This document shows positions 1 to 6,056 of a stretch of DNA of 9,897 bases, one piece after another. Position numbers and translations under genes: made by a program. Each line of letters begins with the position of its first letter. Position 1 is the stretch's first letter. The DNA comes from Candidatus Latescibacterota bacterium (lineage in GTDB: Bacteria > Latescibacterota > UBA2968 > UBA8231), in assembly GCA_022827165.1 (NCBI GenBank), contig JAJDTN010000284.1:1-9897 (forward strand), given 5' to 3'. The notes under the pieces were generated by a model that had not been told where the DNA came from, ran no database searches, and worked only from the letters and a program-made list of their open reading frames with translations.

Positions 1-177
1 GACGTGATGGCCGTGGAGCCTCCGGCCGCCGGGCATCCGCTCTACGGAGTGCGGAACTGCTACATCACGCCCCACAACGCCTGGGCCACGGGCGCCGCCC
101 GCAAGCGCCTGCTCGACACCGTGGTCGACAACGTGGGGGCCTTTCTCGACGGGAGTCCTCGGAACGTCGTCAACTGA
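1..177 (+). CDS. D-2-hydroxyacid dehydrogenase, C-terminal end (glycerate dehydrogenase/hydroxypyruvate reductase-like), 5'-truncated by window
   Basis: Frame 1 is open from the window edge to TGA at 175-177 and gives the last 58 residues of the protein. They match the C-terminal part of NAD-dependent D-isomer-specific 2-hydroxyacid dehydrogenases. The family landmarks are an EPP following the DV strand (catalytic-Glu region), HPL, and TPHNAWAT carrying the conserved catalytic His (residue 25 of the visible part). A long helix and the ending NVVN follow. The TPHxAWAT block together with the NVVN end is most like hydroxypyruvate reductase/glycerate dehydrogenase (HprA type). By family knowledge such enzymes reduce 2-keto acids to D-2-hydroxy acids with NAD(P)H in the cytosol. 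Most of the Rossmann domain lies outside the window, so the substrate is inferred. It converges on the next gene with only 18 bp between stop codons and lies beside two sugar-acid dehydratases, which suits a role in sugar-acid catabolism. Confidence 0.88.
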   Translation, partial: DVMAVEPPAAGHPLYGVRNCYITPHNAWATGAARKRLLDTVVDNVGAFLDGSPRNVVN

Positions 178-195
178 GGACCCGCCCGACCCCGC

Positions 196-1353
196 TCACC
201 AGTTCGTGTAGGACCCGTCCCGCCGCCGCAGGTGGGGCGCCTCCCAGAATTCGAAGCGCTGCGCCGCCGCGGCTTCCTCGTTGAACTCCACCCCGAGGCT
301 GGGCCCCTCCGGAACCGGGAACCGGTCCCCCTCCAGCTCCAGCTGCACGGGGAACAGGCCGCGGTCGTCGAACCCCAGGTCCTCCGTGGGCGAGACCCGC
401 GCCTCCAGCCAGGCGAAGTTCGGCACCGCCGCCCCGAGGTGGACGCTCGCGGCGGTGCAGATCGGCCCCAGGGGGTTGTGGGGCATCAGGTCGATGTAGT
501 GGGCCTCGCACATGGCGGCGACCTTCAGGGACTCGGTGAACCCGCCGACGTTGCAGACGTCGAGGCGCGCGAACTGGGTGATGCCGCGCTCCACGTAGGG
601 GAGGAACTGCCACTTGCTCGGGAACTCTTCGCCGATGGCGAAGGGCACGTCCGTCATCGTGCGCAGGGACTCGTAGGCCTCGGGGGACTCGTCCCGGATC
701 GGCTCCTCGAGGAAGTCGAGGGTCCCCGGCGGCATGCGCTGGCAGAAGGAGGCGGCCTCGGCCACCGACAGCCGGTGGTGGTAGTCGATGCCGAGGACGG
801 GGTCCGGGCCGATCTCGGCGCGCAGGGCGGTGAGCCACTCGGCGGTGACGCCGATCGACTCCCGGGGCTCGAACCGCCCCCCGCCGCTCTCCGGGCGGGA
901 GGCCATGCCGGTGCGGATCACGCTCCAGCCGTTGTCGAGGAGCAGCCTGGCGTTGGCGACGAGCTGCTCCAGGGAGCCGGCGCCGGTGGTGGCGAAGCAG
1001 GGCACGAAGTCGCGCTGCCTGCCGCCGAGCAGCTGGTGCACCGGCACGTCCAGGGACCGGGCGGTGACGTCGTAGAGGGCGATGTCGATGGCGGAAATCG
1101 CCCCGGTCAGGATCCGTCCGCCCTCGAAGTACTGACCGCGGTACATCTCCTGCCACAGGGCCCCGGGCCGGCGCGGGTCCCGCCCGATCAGGAACTCCCG
1201 GTAGTGGCGCACCGCTCCCTGCACCGCCAGCTCGCGGCCGGAGACGCCGGACTCACCCCAGCCGTGGATTCCCTCGTCGGTCTCCACCTTGACGATCAGC
1301 TGGTTCCGGTGGCCGACCCGGGCGGGATAGACCTTGATGTCGGAGATGCGCAA
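196..1353 (-). CDS. Mandelate racemase/muconate lactonizing enzyme family dehydratase, galactonate dehydratase-like
   Basis: Enolase-superfamily enzyme of 385 aa, the usual family length, predicted to dehydrate an aldonic acid to a 2-keto-3-deoxy acid in the cytosol. The N-terminal capping domain covers about residues 1-125, and KVETDEGIHGWGE is the typical 20s-loop/strand block. The barrel follows, with metal ligands D190 (in DYHHRL), E216 (in FLEEP) and E242 (in GEEF). Likely acid/base residues are H192 and H292 (in MPHNPLGP), at the positions of His185 and His285 in E. coli DgoD. I chose the TTG at 1351-1353: an AAAGGAG Shine-Dalgarno sits 8 nt upstream and the family's N-terminus begins there as RISDIKVYP. 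The only upstream ATG-like extension is low-complexity Pro/Gly/Ala sequence. The gene diverges from a second dehydratase of the same superfamily. DgoD-like is the best subgroup, but the sugar acid used is unknown. The HHRL after the first ligand recalls mannonate dehydratases, whereas the C-terminal PHNPLGP block does not. Confidence 0.9.
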   Translation of the reverse strand: MRISDIKVYPARVGHRNQLIVKVETDEGIHGWGESGVSGRELAVQGAVRHYREFLIGRDPRRPGALWQEMYRGQYFEGGRILTGAISAIDIALYDVTARSLDVPVHQLLGGRQRDFVPCFATTGAGSLEQLVANARLLLDNGWSVIRTGMASRPESGGGRFEPRESIGVTAEWLTALRAEIGPDPVLGIDYHHRLSVAEAASFCQRMPPGTLDFLEEPIRDESPEAYESLRTMTDVPFAIGEEFPSKWQFLPYVERGITQFARLDVCNVGGFTESLKVAAMCEAHYIDLMPHNPLGPICTAASVHLGAAVPNFAWLEARVSPTEDLGFDDRGLFPVQLELEGDRFPVPEGPSLGVEFNEEAAAAQRFEFWEAPHLRRRDGSYTNW

Positions 1354-1522
1354 CGCCCCTGCTCCTTTCCCGGCCCTCGGAGGGGCCGGCGGTGGGATCG
1401 ACGGGCCCTCCCCGGGACCCGCCCCGGGCAATCAGGGCGATTCCCCGGCCGCGGGCAATCCGGCCGGCCGGGTGGCTGCGTCCATTGACTCGCCGAAGGC
1501 GCCCGCCGGTTCTTTGGCGCCC
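1354..1522. promoter_or_regulatory. Divergent intergenic control region between two sugar-acid dehydratase genes
   Basis: 169 bp without a supported gene separate two divergently transcribed enolase-superfamily dehydratases, so both promoters must lie here or overlap the gene starts. Visible elements are a 9-nt direct repeat CGGGCAATC (1425-1433 and 1452-1460, 27 bp start to start), with the first copy extending into GGGCAATCAGGGCGATT containing AATC/GATT arms. A 6-bp inverted repeat (CGGCCC 1371-1376, GGGCCG 1383-1388) lies just upstream of the minus-strand ribosome site. A TTGACT at 1485-1490 could be a -35 box for the plus-strand operon, but I see no good -10 at the right distance. The repeats may be operator half-sites for a regulator encoded elsewhere; that is inference. 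Confidence 0.5.
1362..1368 (-). promoter_or_regulatory. Ribosome binding site deciding a TTG start
   Basis: On the minus strand AAAGGAG is followed, after an 8-nt spacer, by TTG and then codons for RISDIKVYP. This is the strongest Shine-Dalgarno near the 5' end of the galactonate-dehydratase-like gene, and no in-frame ATG lies close to it. It is the reason for choosing the non-ATG start. Confidence 0.7.
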
Positions 1523-2701
1523 ATGATCATCGACGAGGTCCGCGCCTTCCCCATCCATGCCGCCCCCCACCCGGCGACCCCTCCGCGCATCCCGCGGCGG
1601 GAGGACGCGCCTCCACTCGTCAGTCCCATGCGCCGCTACCCGGAGTTCCTGCCCGCCTGGCAGGGCCGCTGGACGGACCTGGCCTGCGTGGTCACCGCCC
1701 GGGACGGGACCTGGGGGTTCGGCTTCGGCTCGTTCTCGCCGCCAGCGGCCAGCATCATCAACGACCATCTCGGCCCGCTGATCACGGGGCAGAGCTGCAT
1801 GGCCACGGAGAAGCTCTTCGACGTCATGCAGCGCGCCACCGCTCACTACGGGACCTCCGGCCTGGCCAGCTACGCCATCAGCGCCGTCGACCTGGCCCTG
1901 TGGGACCTCAAGGGCAAGGTGCTGCAGCGGCCGGTCTACGAGCTGCTGGGAGGCCCGCAGAAGAGCTCGATCCCCTGCTACGCCAGCGCCACCGGCCACG
2001 ACTACGGCCTGGAGAGCACCATCGAGTGGTTCCTCGAGCTCGGCTTCAAGGCGGTCAAGGTCTTCTTCCGCCACGGGCCGTCCGACGACATGGAGGGGCT
2101 GCGCCGCAACGAGGAGCTGGTGGCCACGGCCCGGGAGCTGATCGGCGACGAGCGCGAGCTGATGGTCGACGCCTGGATGTCCTTCGACGTCGAGTACGTG
2201 GTGCGCCTCTCCGAGGCCCTGAAGCCGTACCGCATCAAGTGGTTCGAGGACTCCCTGCGTCCGGAGGACCTGGGCAGCTACTCCCGGCTGCGGCAGCGCA
2301 TCCCCCACCAGATCCTGGCCACCGGTGAGCACTGGTACTCCATCCCGCCCTTCGCCTTCGCCGCGGCCAACGGGCTGATCGACATCTTCCAGCCCGACAT
2401 CCGCTGGGTGGGCGGGATCAGCGCCGTTCTGCGCATCTGCCATCTCGCCGAAGGGCATGGCCAGAGCGTGCTCCCCCACGGAGGCATGAACTACCCGTAC
2501 GGACAGCACCTCTCCTTCGCCATGCCCGCCGTCGCCTGGGGCGAGCGCTCGGAGGGGGTCTCGCCGCCGGGGGTGCCGCTGGCGGAGATGGTGAAGCTGC
2601 CGGGGACCGCCGTCATCGAGAACGGCGAGCTCGTGCCGAGCGACGCTCCCGGCTTCGGTCTGGAGATCACCAGGGACTGGCTGGAGGAACGGGCGGCCTG
2701 A
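1523..2701 (+). CDS. Mandelate racemase/muconate lactonizing enzyme family dehydratase, L-rhamnonate dehydratase (RhmD)-like
   Basis: Second enolase-superfamily enzyme, 392 aa, close to the length of RhmD (about 400). It resembles RhmD throughout. SPMRRYPEF (34-42) matches the TPMSKYPEY block, and HYGTSGLASYAISAVDLALWDLKGK-type sequence (108-132) forms the end of the cap. HHGP-like sequence at 184-186 and VDAWMSFD around D216 are also shared. Metal ligands are D216, E242 (WFED) and E269 (TGEH). D292 (QPDIRW) and H319 (LPHGGMNY) form the expected Asp-His general base. By family knowledge the reaction is dehydration of a 6-deoxy or related sugar acid to its 2-keto-3-deoxy form. The N-terminal loop lacks the HW sequence that precedes the TPM motif in RhmD, so another acid sugar may be the substrate. 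ATG 1523 begins MIIDEVRAF, where the family's first strand starts. The Shine-Dalgarno is weak and the upstream in-frame sequence looks non-coding. It heads an operon with the next two genes. Confidence 0.88.
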   Translation: MIIDEVRAFPIHAAPHPATPPRIPRREDAPPLVSPMRRYPEFLPAWQGRWTDLACVVTARDGTWGFGFGSFSPPAASIINDHLGPLITGQSCMATEKLFDVMQRATAHYGTSGLASYAISAVDLALWDLKGKVLQRPVYELLGGPQKSSIPCYASATGHDYGLESTIEWFLELGFKAVKVFFRHGPSDDMEGLRRNEELVATARELIGDERELMVDAWMSFDVEYVVRLSEALKPYRIKWFEDSLRPEDLGSYSRLRQRIPHQILATGEHWYSIPPFAFAAANGLIDIFQPDIRWVGGISAVLRICHLAEGHGQSVLPHGGMNYPYGQHLSFAMPAVAWGERSEGVSPPGVPLAEMVKLPGTAVIENGELVPSDAPGFGLEITRDWLEERAA

Positions 2702-2708
2702 AGGCCGC

Positions 2709-2714
2709 GGAGGG
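2709..2714 (+). promoter_or_regulatory. Ribosome binding site of the Asp-box propeller gene
   Basis: GGAGGG ends 4 nt before ATG 2719, inside the 17-nt gap after the stop of the rhamnonate-dehydratase-like gene. It supports this start and independent ribosome entry on the same mRNA. Confidence 0.65.
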
Positions 2715-2718
2715 CACC

Positions 2719-3651
2719 ATGCTGATACTGACGGAAGAGGCCGTGTACCGCGCCGACGCGACGGCGCCGCAGCCTGTGCGCGTGCTCGACGCGGCCGCCC
2801 GGGCTGTCGACGCATGCACGGGCGCAGGTGTGGCGGCCCTGGAGGACGGCGGGATCGCCGTCATCCGGGCGGAGGGCGCCGATCGGCTGGACAGCGGCAT
2901 CGGCGACGAGATCCACTGCATCCACGTGCTGCGGGAGGACCCGCTCACCCTGCTCATCGGCACCGAGCCGGCCCACCTCTACCGCCGGGAGGACGGAGGG
3001 CCGGCGTCGCGGGTCGAGTCCTTCGACCGCCTGGAGGTCCGCGGCGACTGGTACACGCCCTGGGGAGGTCCGCCGGCGGTGCGCAGCCTGGCCCGCTCCG
3101 GCGGCGACGTGTACGCCGATATCCACGTGGGCAGCATCGTGCGCTCCGCCGACTCGGGGCAGTCCTGGGCGCCGGTGAAGCCGGGCCTGCACCCGGACGT
3201 GCACCAGGTGGCCGTCTGCCCCGCCGCCCCGGAGCGGGTCTACGTCAACACCGCCGACGCCGTCTTCGTCAGCCAGGACCGCGGCGAGTCGTGGCGCCAC
3301 CGCGCCGACGGCCTGCCGTGCCGGTACGGCCGGGCCATCGCCGTCCATCCCGAGGACCCGGACTGCCTGCTGGCCTCGGTGAGCCGCGGGCCCCGCGCCG
3401 AGGGCACGGGGCGGCTCTTCCGCAGCGGCGACGGCGGGCGCGCGTGGGCGCCGCCGGACGGCGGCTTTCCGGAGACCACCCGGGACAACGTCGACACCTT
3501 CCAGGTGGCCTTCGACGCCGGCGGCGCGGCCTGGGCTTCGGTCGAGGACCGCCTGTACCGCAGCGGCGACCGCGGCCGGAACTGGAGGGTCGAGTGGCAG
3601 GCACCCGCACCGATCGTCGCCATCTCCTGCCCTCCATCGGGAACCTCATGA
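2719..3651 (+). CDS. Asp-box (BNR repeat) beta-propeller protein, sialidase/sortilin-like fold, cytosolic
   Basis: 310-aa protein with four clear Asp-box motifs (S-x-D-x-G-x-x-W): SADSGQSW 143-150, SQDRGESW 185-192, SGDGGRAW 236-243 and SGDRGRNW 282-289. They are spaced 42-51 residues apart, as expected for successive propeller blades. The first half (1-140) has repeating strand-like segments but no obvious Asp box and probably supplies further blades. Asp-box propellers occur in sialidases, in sortilin-like proteins and in many uncharacterised binding proteins. I do not see a sialidase catalytic arginine triad that I could defend, so I would not call this a sialidase. There is no signal peptide or membrane segment, so it is predicted to be intracellular. 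It lies 17 nt after the dehydratase, and its TGA overlaps the next gene's ATG as ATGA, which implies translational coupling. Its function in the pathway is unknown. A lactonase- or sugar-binding-like role is only a guess. Confidence 0.8.
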   Translation: MLILTEEAVYRADATAPQPVRVLDAAARAVDACTGAGVAALEDGGIAVIRAEGADRLDSGIGDEIHCIHVLREDPLTLLIGTEPAHLYRREDGGPASRVESFDRLEVRGDWYTPWGGPPAVRSLARSGGDVYADIHVGSIVRSADSGQSWAPVKPGLHPDVHQVAVCPAAPERVYVNTADAVFVSQDRGESWRHRADGLPCRYGRAIAVHPEDPDCLLASVSRGPRAEGTGRLFRSGDGGRAWAPPDGGFPETTRDNVDTFQVAFDAGGAAWASVEDRLYRSGDRGRNWRVEWQAPAPIVAISCPPSGTS

Positions 3652-4796
3652 CCGGCGCCGTCGAGTACGATCTGCTGATCACCGCCGGCCGCGTGTTCTG
3701 CGCCGAGACGGGCCTCGACGGCCCGGGCGCGGTCGCGGTGCGCGGCGGCCGCATCGCCGCCTCGGGCGCGGCCGTGGAGGGCACCGCCGCCAAAACCCTG
3801 GCCTACCCCGACGCCCTGCTGCTGCCCGGACTCGTGGACATGCACGCCCATCCGGCCCTCGGAGGCTCCCGCTATGGCGTCGACCCGGACGAGCAGTTCC
3901 TGACTCGGGGGGTCACCACCTGCATGTCCCAGGGCGACGCCGGGGCCCTCGACTGGCCGGCCTACCGCGACGAGGTGATCGGCGGTTGCCGCACGCGGGT
4001 GCGGCTGGCCCTGCACCTGTCGAAGCACGGCGAGTCGCGCGGGGCCCACTGCTTCGAGCGGTTGGACGACGCCGACGTCGATCTGTGCGCCGCCACCGCC
4101 GCCGCGGCCGGCGAGGAGATCTGGGGCCTCGCCTTCAACACCATGCGGAGCCCGGCGATCTCCCACGATCCGAGGGAGATCATGCGCCGCGGCATCGAGG
4201 CCGCCGAGGGCTGCGGCCTTCCCATCCTCTACGGGCCGCGGTTCAAGAGGGACTTCCCCCTCGAGGAGCAGCTGCCCTGGCTGCGGGCGGGGGACCTGGT
4301 GACCTACACCTTCTGCTTCCTCGAGGACAACATCATCGCCGGCGGCAGGCTGCGACCGGAGGTTTGGGAGGCCAGGGAGCGGGGGGTCCTGTTCGACGGC
4401 TGCCACGGCATGCAGTCCTTCAGCTTCGAACACGCCGAGGCCGCCATGGCCGAGGGTTTCTACCCCGACACCGTCTCCACCGACCAGTACAACCGCCACC
4501 TCGGCAGCGACCCGCCCCACGACCTGCCGCGGACGATGTCGAAGTTCATCGCCGCCGGCATGCCCGAGACCGAGGTCCTGGCGCGGGCCACGGCGCGGCC
4601 GGCGGAACTTCTCGGCCTGAAGGGAGAGGCCGGAACCCTGGCCCCTGGGGCCTGCGCCGACCTGGCGCTGCTGCAATGGAACGAGGAGGGAAGGCTGAGG
4701 GACTGCCGGGACGTGGAACGCGCCGGTGGCTGCTGGGAGCCGCTGGCCACGTTCCGGGCGGGACAGTTGGTGCGGCCGGGCCCCGATGGGGCATAG
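3648..4796 (+). CDS. Amidohydrolase-superfamily protein, Atu3266/COG3964-like deacetylase relative with altered metal site
   Basis: 382-aa protein with the amidohydrolase layout. An N-terminal beta-sandwich strand set (1-58) leads into LPGLVDMHAHP with H66 and H68. The barrel follows, then STD with D279 at strand 8, and a C-terminal sandwich segment ending in GTLAPGACADLALL (329-342). The stretch GDLVTYTF ... CHGMQSFSFEHAEAA ... STDQYN ... TMSKFIAAGMP aligns by eye with Atu3266-type deacetylases/dihydroorotase-like enzymes. Relatives carry a carboxylated Lys after GL, a His in MVH and a His in VTH. Here these appear as A162/F163, Y195 and Y220, leaving mainly HxH plus Asp. A mononuclear site or a changed chemistry is therefore possible. 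The start ATG lies inside the ATGA overlap with the propeller gene. In an operon with a sugar-acid dehydratase it might deacylate or open a substrate; that is inference. A divergent D-aminoacylase-like enzyme is the alternative. Confidence 0.82.
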   Translation: MTGAVEYDLLITAGRVFCAETGLDGPGAVAVRGGRIAASGAAVEGTAAKTLAYPDALLLPGLVDMHAHPALGGSRYGVDPDEQFLTRGVTTCMSQGDAGALDWPAYRDEVIGGCRTRVRLALHLSKHGESRGAHCFERLDDADVDLCAATAAAAGEEIWGLAFNTMRSPAISHDPREIMRRGIEAAEGCGLPILYGPRFKRDFPLEEQLPWLRAGDLVTYTFCFLEDNIIAGGRLRPEVWEARERGVLFDGCHGMQSFSFEHAEAAMAEGFYPDTVSTDQYNRHLGSDPPHDLPRTMSKFIAAGMPETEVLARATARPAELLGLKGEAGTLAPGACADLALLQWNEEGRLRDCRDVERAGGCWEPLATFRAGQLVRPGPDGA

Positions 4797-4827
4797 AAAA
4801 AGCCCCGGGAGGATCCCCCGGAGCTTT
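4797..4827 (-). terminator. Rho-independent terminator of the tRNA-Val transcript, possibly bidirectional
   Basis: An 11-position stem with one mismatch (AAAGCCCCGGG at 4799-4809 against CCCGGAGCTTT at 4817-4827, loop 7 nt) lies between the 3' end of the tRNA gene and the convergent amidohydrolase stop. Read on the minus strand, the stem is followed directly by a run of five T (complement of A4797-4801), the form of an intrinsic terminator. On the plus strand only three T follow, so termination of the amidohydrolase operon here would be weaker. Confidence 0.75.
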
Positions 4828-4832
4828 GGTAG

Positions 4833-4909
4833 TGGTGGGCGATGCTGGAATTGAACCAGCGACCTCCTGCATGTCAAGCAGGCACTCTAACCAGCTGAGC
4901 TAATCGCCC
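4833..4909 (-). tRNA. tRNA-Val (anticodon GAC), CCA encoded
   Basis: The minus strand folds as a full cloverleaf. The acceptor stem is GGGCGAT/ATCGCCC and the D arm is GCTC...GAGT with one G-T pair. The anticodon stem CCTGC/GCAGG has loop TTGACAT, which gives anticodon GAC and decodes GUC and GUU valine codons. The variable loop has 5 nt, and the T arm GCTGG-TTCAATT-CCAGC is complete. The discriminator is A, and the CCA tail is encoded in the DNA (complement of 4833-4835). The body without CCA is 74 nt (4836-4909). A promoter lies upstream and a terminator downstream, so it is a single-gene unit. Confidence 0.96.
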
Positions 4910-4920
4910 GACGAGGCAAG

Positions 4921-4949
4921 AGCGTACGGCCCCCCCGAAATACGGTCAA
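4921..4949 (-). promoter_or_regulatory. Predicted sigma70-type promoter of tRNA-Val
   Basis: On the minus strand TTGACC (complement of 4944-4949) is followed by a 17-nt spacer and TACGCT (complement of 4921-4926). The -35 box matches the consensus at five of six positions. The -10 is weaker but keeps TA....T. Transcription would begin a few bases before the mature tRNA 5' end at 4909. A perfect 6-bp inverted repeat (GGCCGG 4950-4955, CCGGCC 4958-4963) abuts the -35 box on its upstream side. Confidence 0.55.
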
Positions 4950-4982
4950 GGCCGGCTCCGGCCCCCGAAAGAGAGGATGGAA

Positions 4983-6032
4983 ATGGCATCGATCTATCGC
5001 GCGGGCCTCGTGGGATGCGGGCGGATGGGCGCCACCATCGACGACGAGGTGAAGGGCCGTCCCGACAGCGAGCTGTTCCTGCCGTACTCGCATGCGGCGG
5101 CGGTCAGCGCCTGCGCCCGGACGGACCTTGCGGCGGTCTGCGACCCTGTGGCGACCAAGGCGGAGGAGGCTGCAGCCCGGTACGGAGCGGCCGCGGTGTA
5201 CACCGACCCCGAGGAGATGATCCGGCGGGAGGGACTCGACATCGTCTGCATCGCCACCCGGCCTTCGCCGCATGCGCCGGTGACGATCCTCGCCGCCGAG
5301 AACGGCGTGCGCGCCGTCTACTGCGAGAAGCCGCTCTGCAACTCGATGGCCGAGGCCGACGCCATGGCGGCGGCGGTCGCCGCCAACGGCGTCAAGTTCA
5401 ACTACGGGACCCAGCGGCGCTACGTGCGCCTCTACCGCAACGCCCGGGAGATGATCGACGCCGGCCGCATCGGCCAGTTGCAGGCGGTCATCGCCCACTG
5501 CGGCACGGGCGCCGCCCAGTGGGGGCACACCCACGCCGCCGACATGGTGCTGATGCTGGCCGGCGACGGGGAGGCGGAGTTCGTGCAGGCCACCTGCCGG
5601 TTCGCGGAGGACCAGTGGCAGGCGGGGCGCCTGACCGTCGATCCGCCGATCGAGATGGGCTACGTACGCTTCGCCAACGGTGTGCACGCCTACTTCGTCG
5701 CCTCGGGGGGATACGAATTCGAGGCCTGCGGCAGCGAGGGCAAGCTGCGCACCCTGTCCAACGGCGGCGGCTACACCTGGCGCCGGGAGGGCGAGCATGG
5801 TCTCGAGGAAGCCGCCGGACCGGAGGTGCGGATCGAGAGCGGCACCCTGCGAGCGATCGAGGATCTCGTGAGAGCCCTCGACGAAGACAGCGATACCCAG
5901 GGCGGCATCGAGCTGGCCTGTCGCAGCCAGGAGATCGTCCTCGGCCTGGTCGCCTCGAGCCGGGAGGACGGCCGGCGCATCGCCCTGCCGCTGGAGGACC
6001 GTTCGCTGTCCGTCAGGCCGGACGCCTACTGA
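4983..6032 (+). CDS. Gfo/Idh/MocA family NAD(P)-dependent oxidoreductase
   Basis: 349-aa dehydrogenase of the glucose-fructose oxidoreductase/inositol dehydrogenase/MocA family, which oxidises or reduces sugars and cyclitols in the cytosol. The N-terminal Rossmann fold has GCGRMG (G11, G13, G16). The dinucleotide-binding end is marked by YCEKPL with E115-K116-P117, the family signature containing the catalytic-site lysine. The C-terminal alpha/beta domain (about 121-349) has GHTHAADM (H182, H184, D187), which resembles the catalytic Asp/His helix of the family. Two ATGs lie 6 nt apart. I prefer 4983, because AGAGAGGA then sits at a usable distance, whereas for 4977 the purine run touches the start codon. 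It stands alone: tRNA-Val is divergent upstream and dacA convergent downstream. The substrate cannot be told. Proximity to the sugar-acid genes hints at carbohydrate metabolism, but the tRNA unit interrupts the block. Confidence 0.9.
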   Translation: MASIYRAGLVGCGRMGATIDDEVKGRPDSELFLPYSHAAAVSACARTDLAAVCDPVATKAEEAAARYGAAAVYTDPEEMIRREGLDIVCIATRPSPHAPVTILAAENGVRAVYCEKPLCNSMAEADAMAAAVAANGVKFNYGTQRRYVRLYRNAREMIDAGRIGQLQAVIAHCGTGAAQWGHTHAADMVLMLAGDGEAEFVQATCRFAEDQWQAGRLTVDPPIEMGYVRFANGVHAYFVASGGYEFEACGSEGKLRTLSNGGGYTWRREGEHGLEEAAGPEVRIESGTLRAIEDLVRALDEDSDTQGGIELACRSQEIVLGLVASSREDGRRIALPLEDRSLSVRPDAY

Positions 6033-6047
6033 GGGGCCGGGGGCCCC
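6033..6047. terminator. Perfect GC hairpin between convergent genes, possible transcription stop
   Basis: GGGGCC-GGG-GGCCCC forms a 6-bp all-GC stem with a 3-nt loop directly after the oxidoreductase TGA and 9 bp beyond the dacA stop. No T-run follows on either strand, so it is not a classical intrinsic terminator. Its placement between two convergent stops suggests a pause or an end-protecting hairpin. Confidence 0.35.
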
Positions 6048-6056
6048 GCGCCGCCC

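Noticed and set aside
232..1488. Long plus-strand open frame opposite the galactonate-dehydratase-like gene
   Set aside because: The translation has no recognisable motif, and the minus strand encodes a full enolase-superfamily enzyme with catalytic residues.
1452..1490. TTGCCC and TTGACT as -35 boxes of firm promoters in the dehydratase intergenic region
   Set aside because: No acceptable -10 sequence is found 16-18 nt downstream of either on the relevant strand.
1523..2701. Extension of the RhmD-like protein upstream to an ATG at 1334
   Set aside because: The extra 63 residues are Pro/Gly/Ala-rich, overlap the start of the divergent gene and have no family counterpart.
2719..3651. Calling the Asp-box protein a sialidase
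   Set aside because: Asp boxes are fold markers. I could not identify the sialidase Arg triad, Tyr/Glu pair or a signal peptide.
3240..4877. Very long minus-strand open frame antisense to the propeller and amidohydrolase genes
   Set aside because: It is a by-product of high GC in codon third positions. Its translation is low-complexity Gly/Arg/Ala/Pro with no domain, while the plus strand carries recognisable families.
4833..4909. Reading the tRNA as tRNA-Asp
   Set aside because: The seven-base loop is TTGACAT, so the anticodon is GAC (valine) and not GTC.
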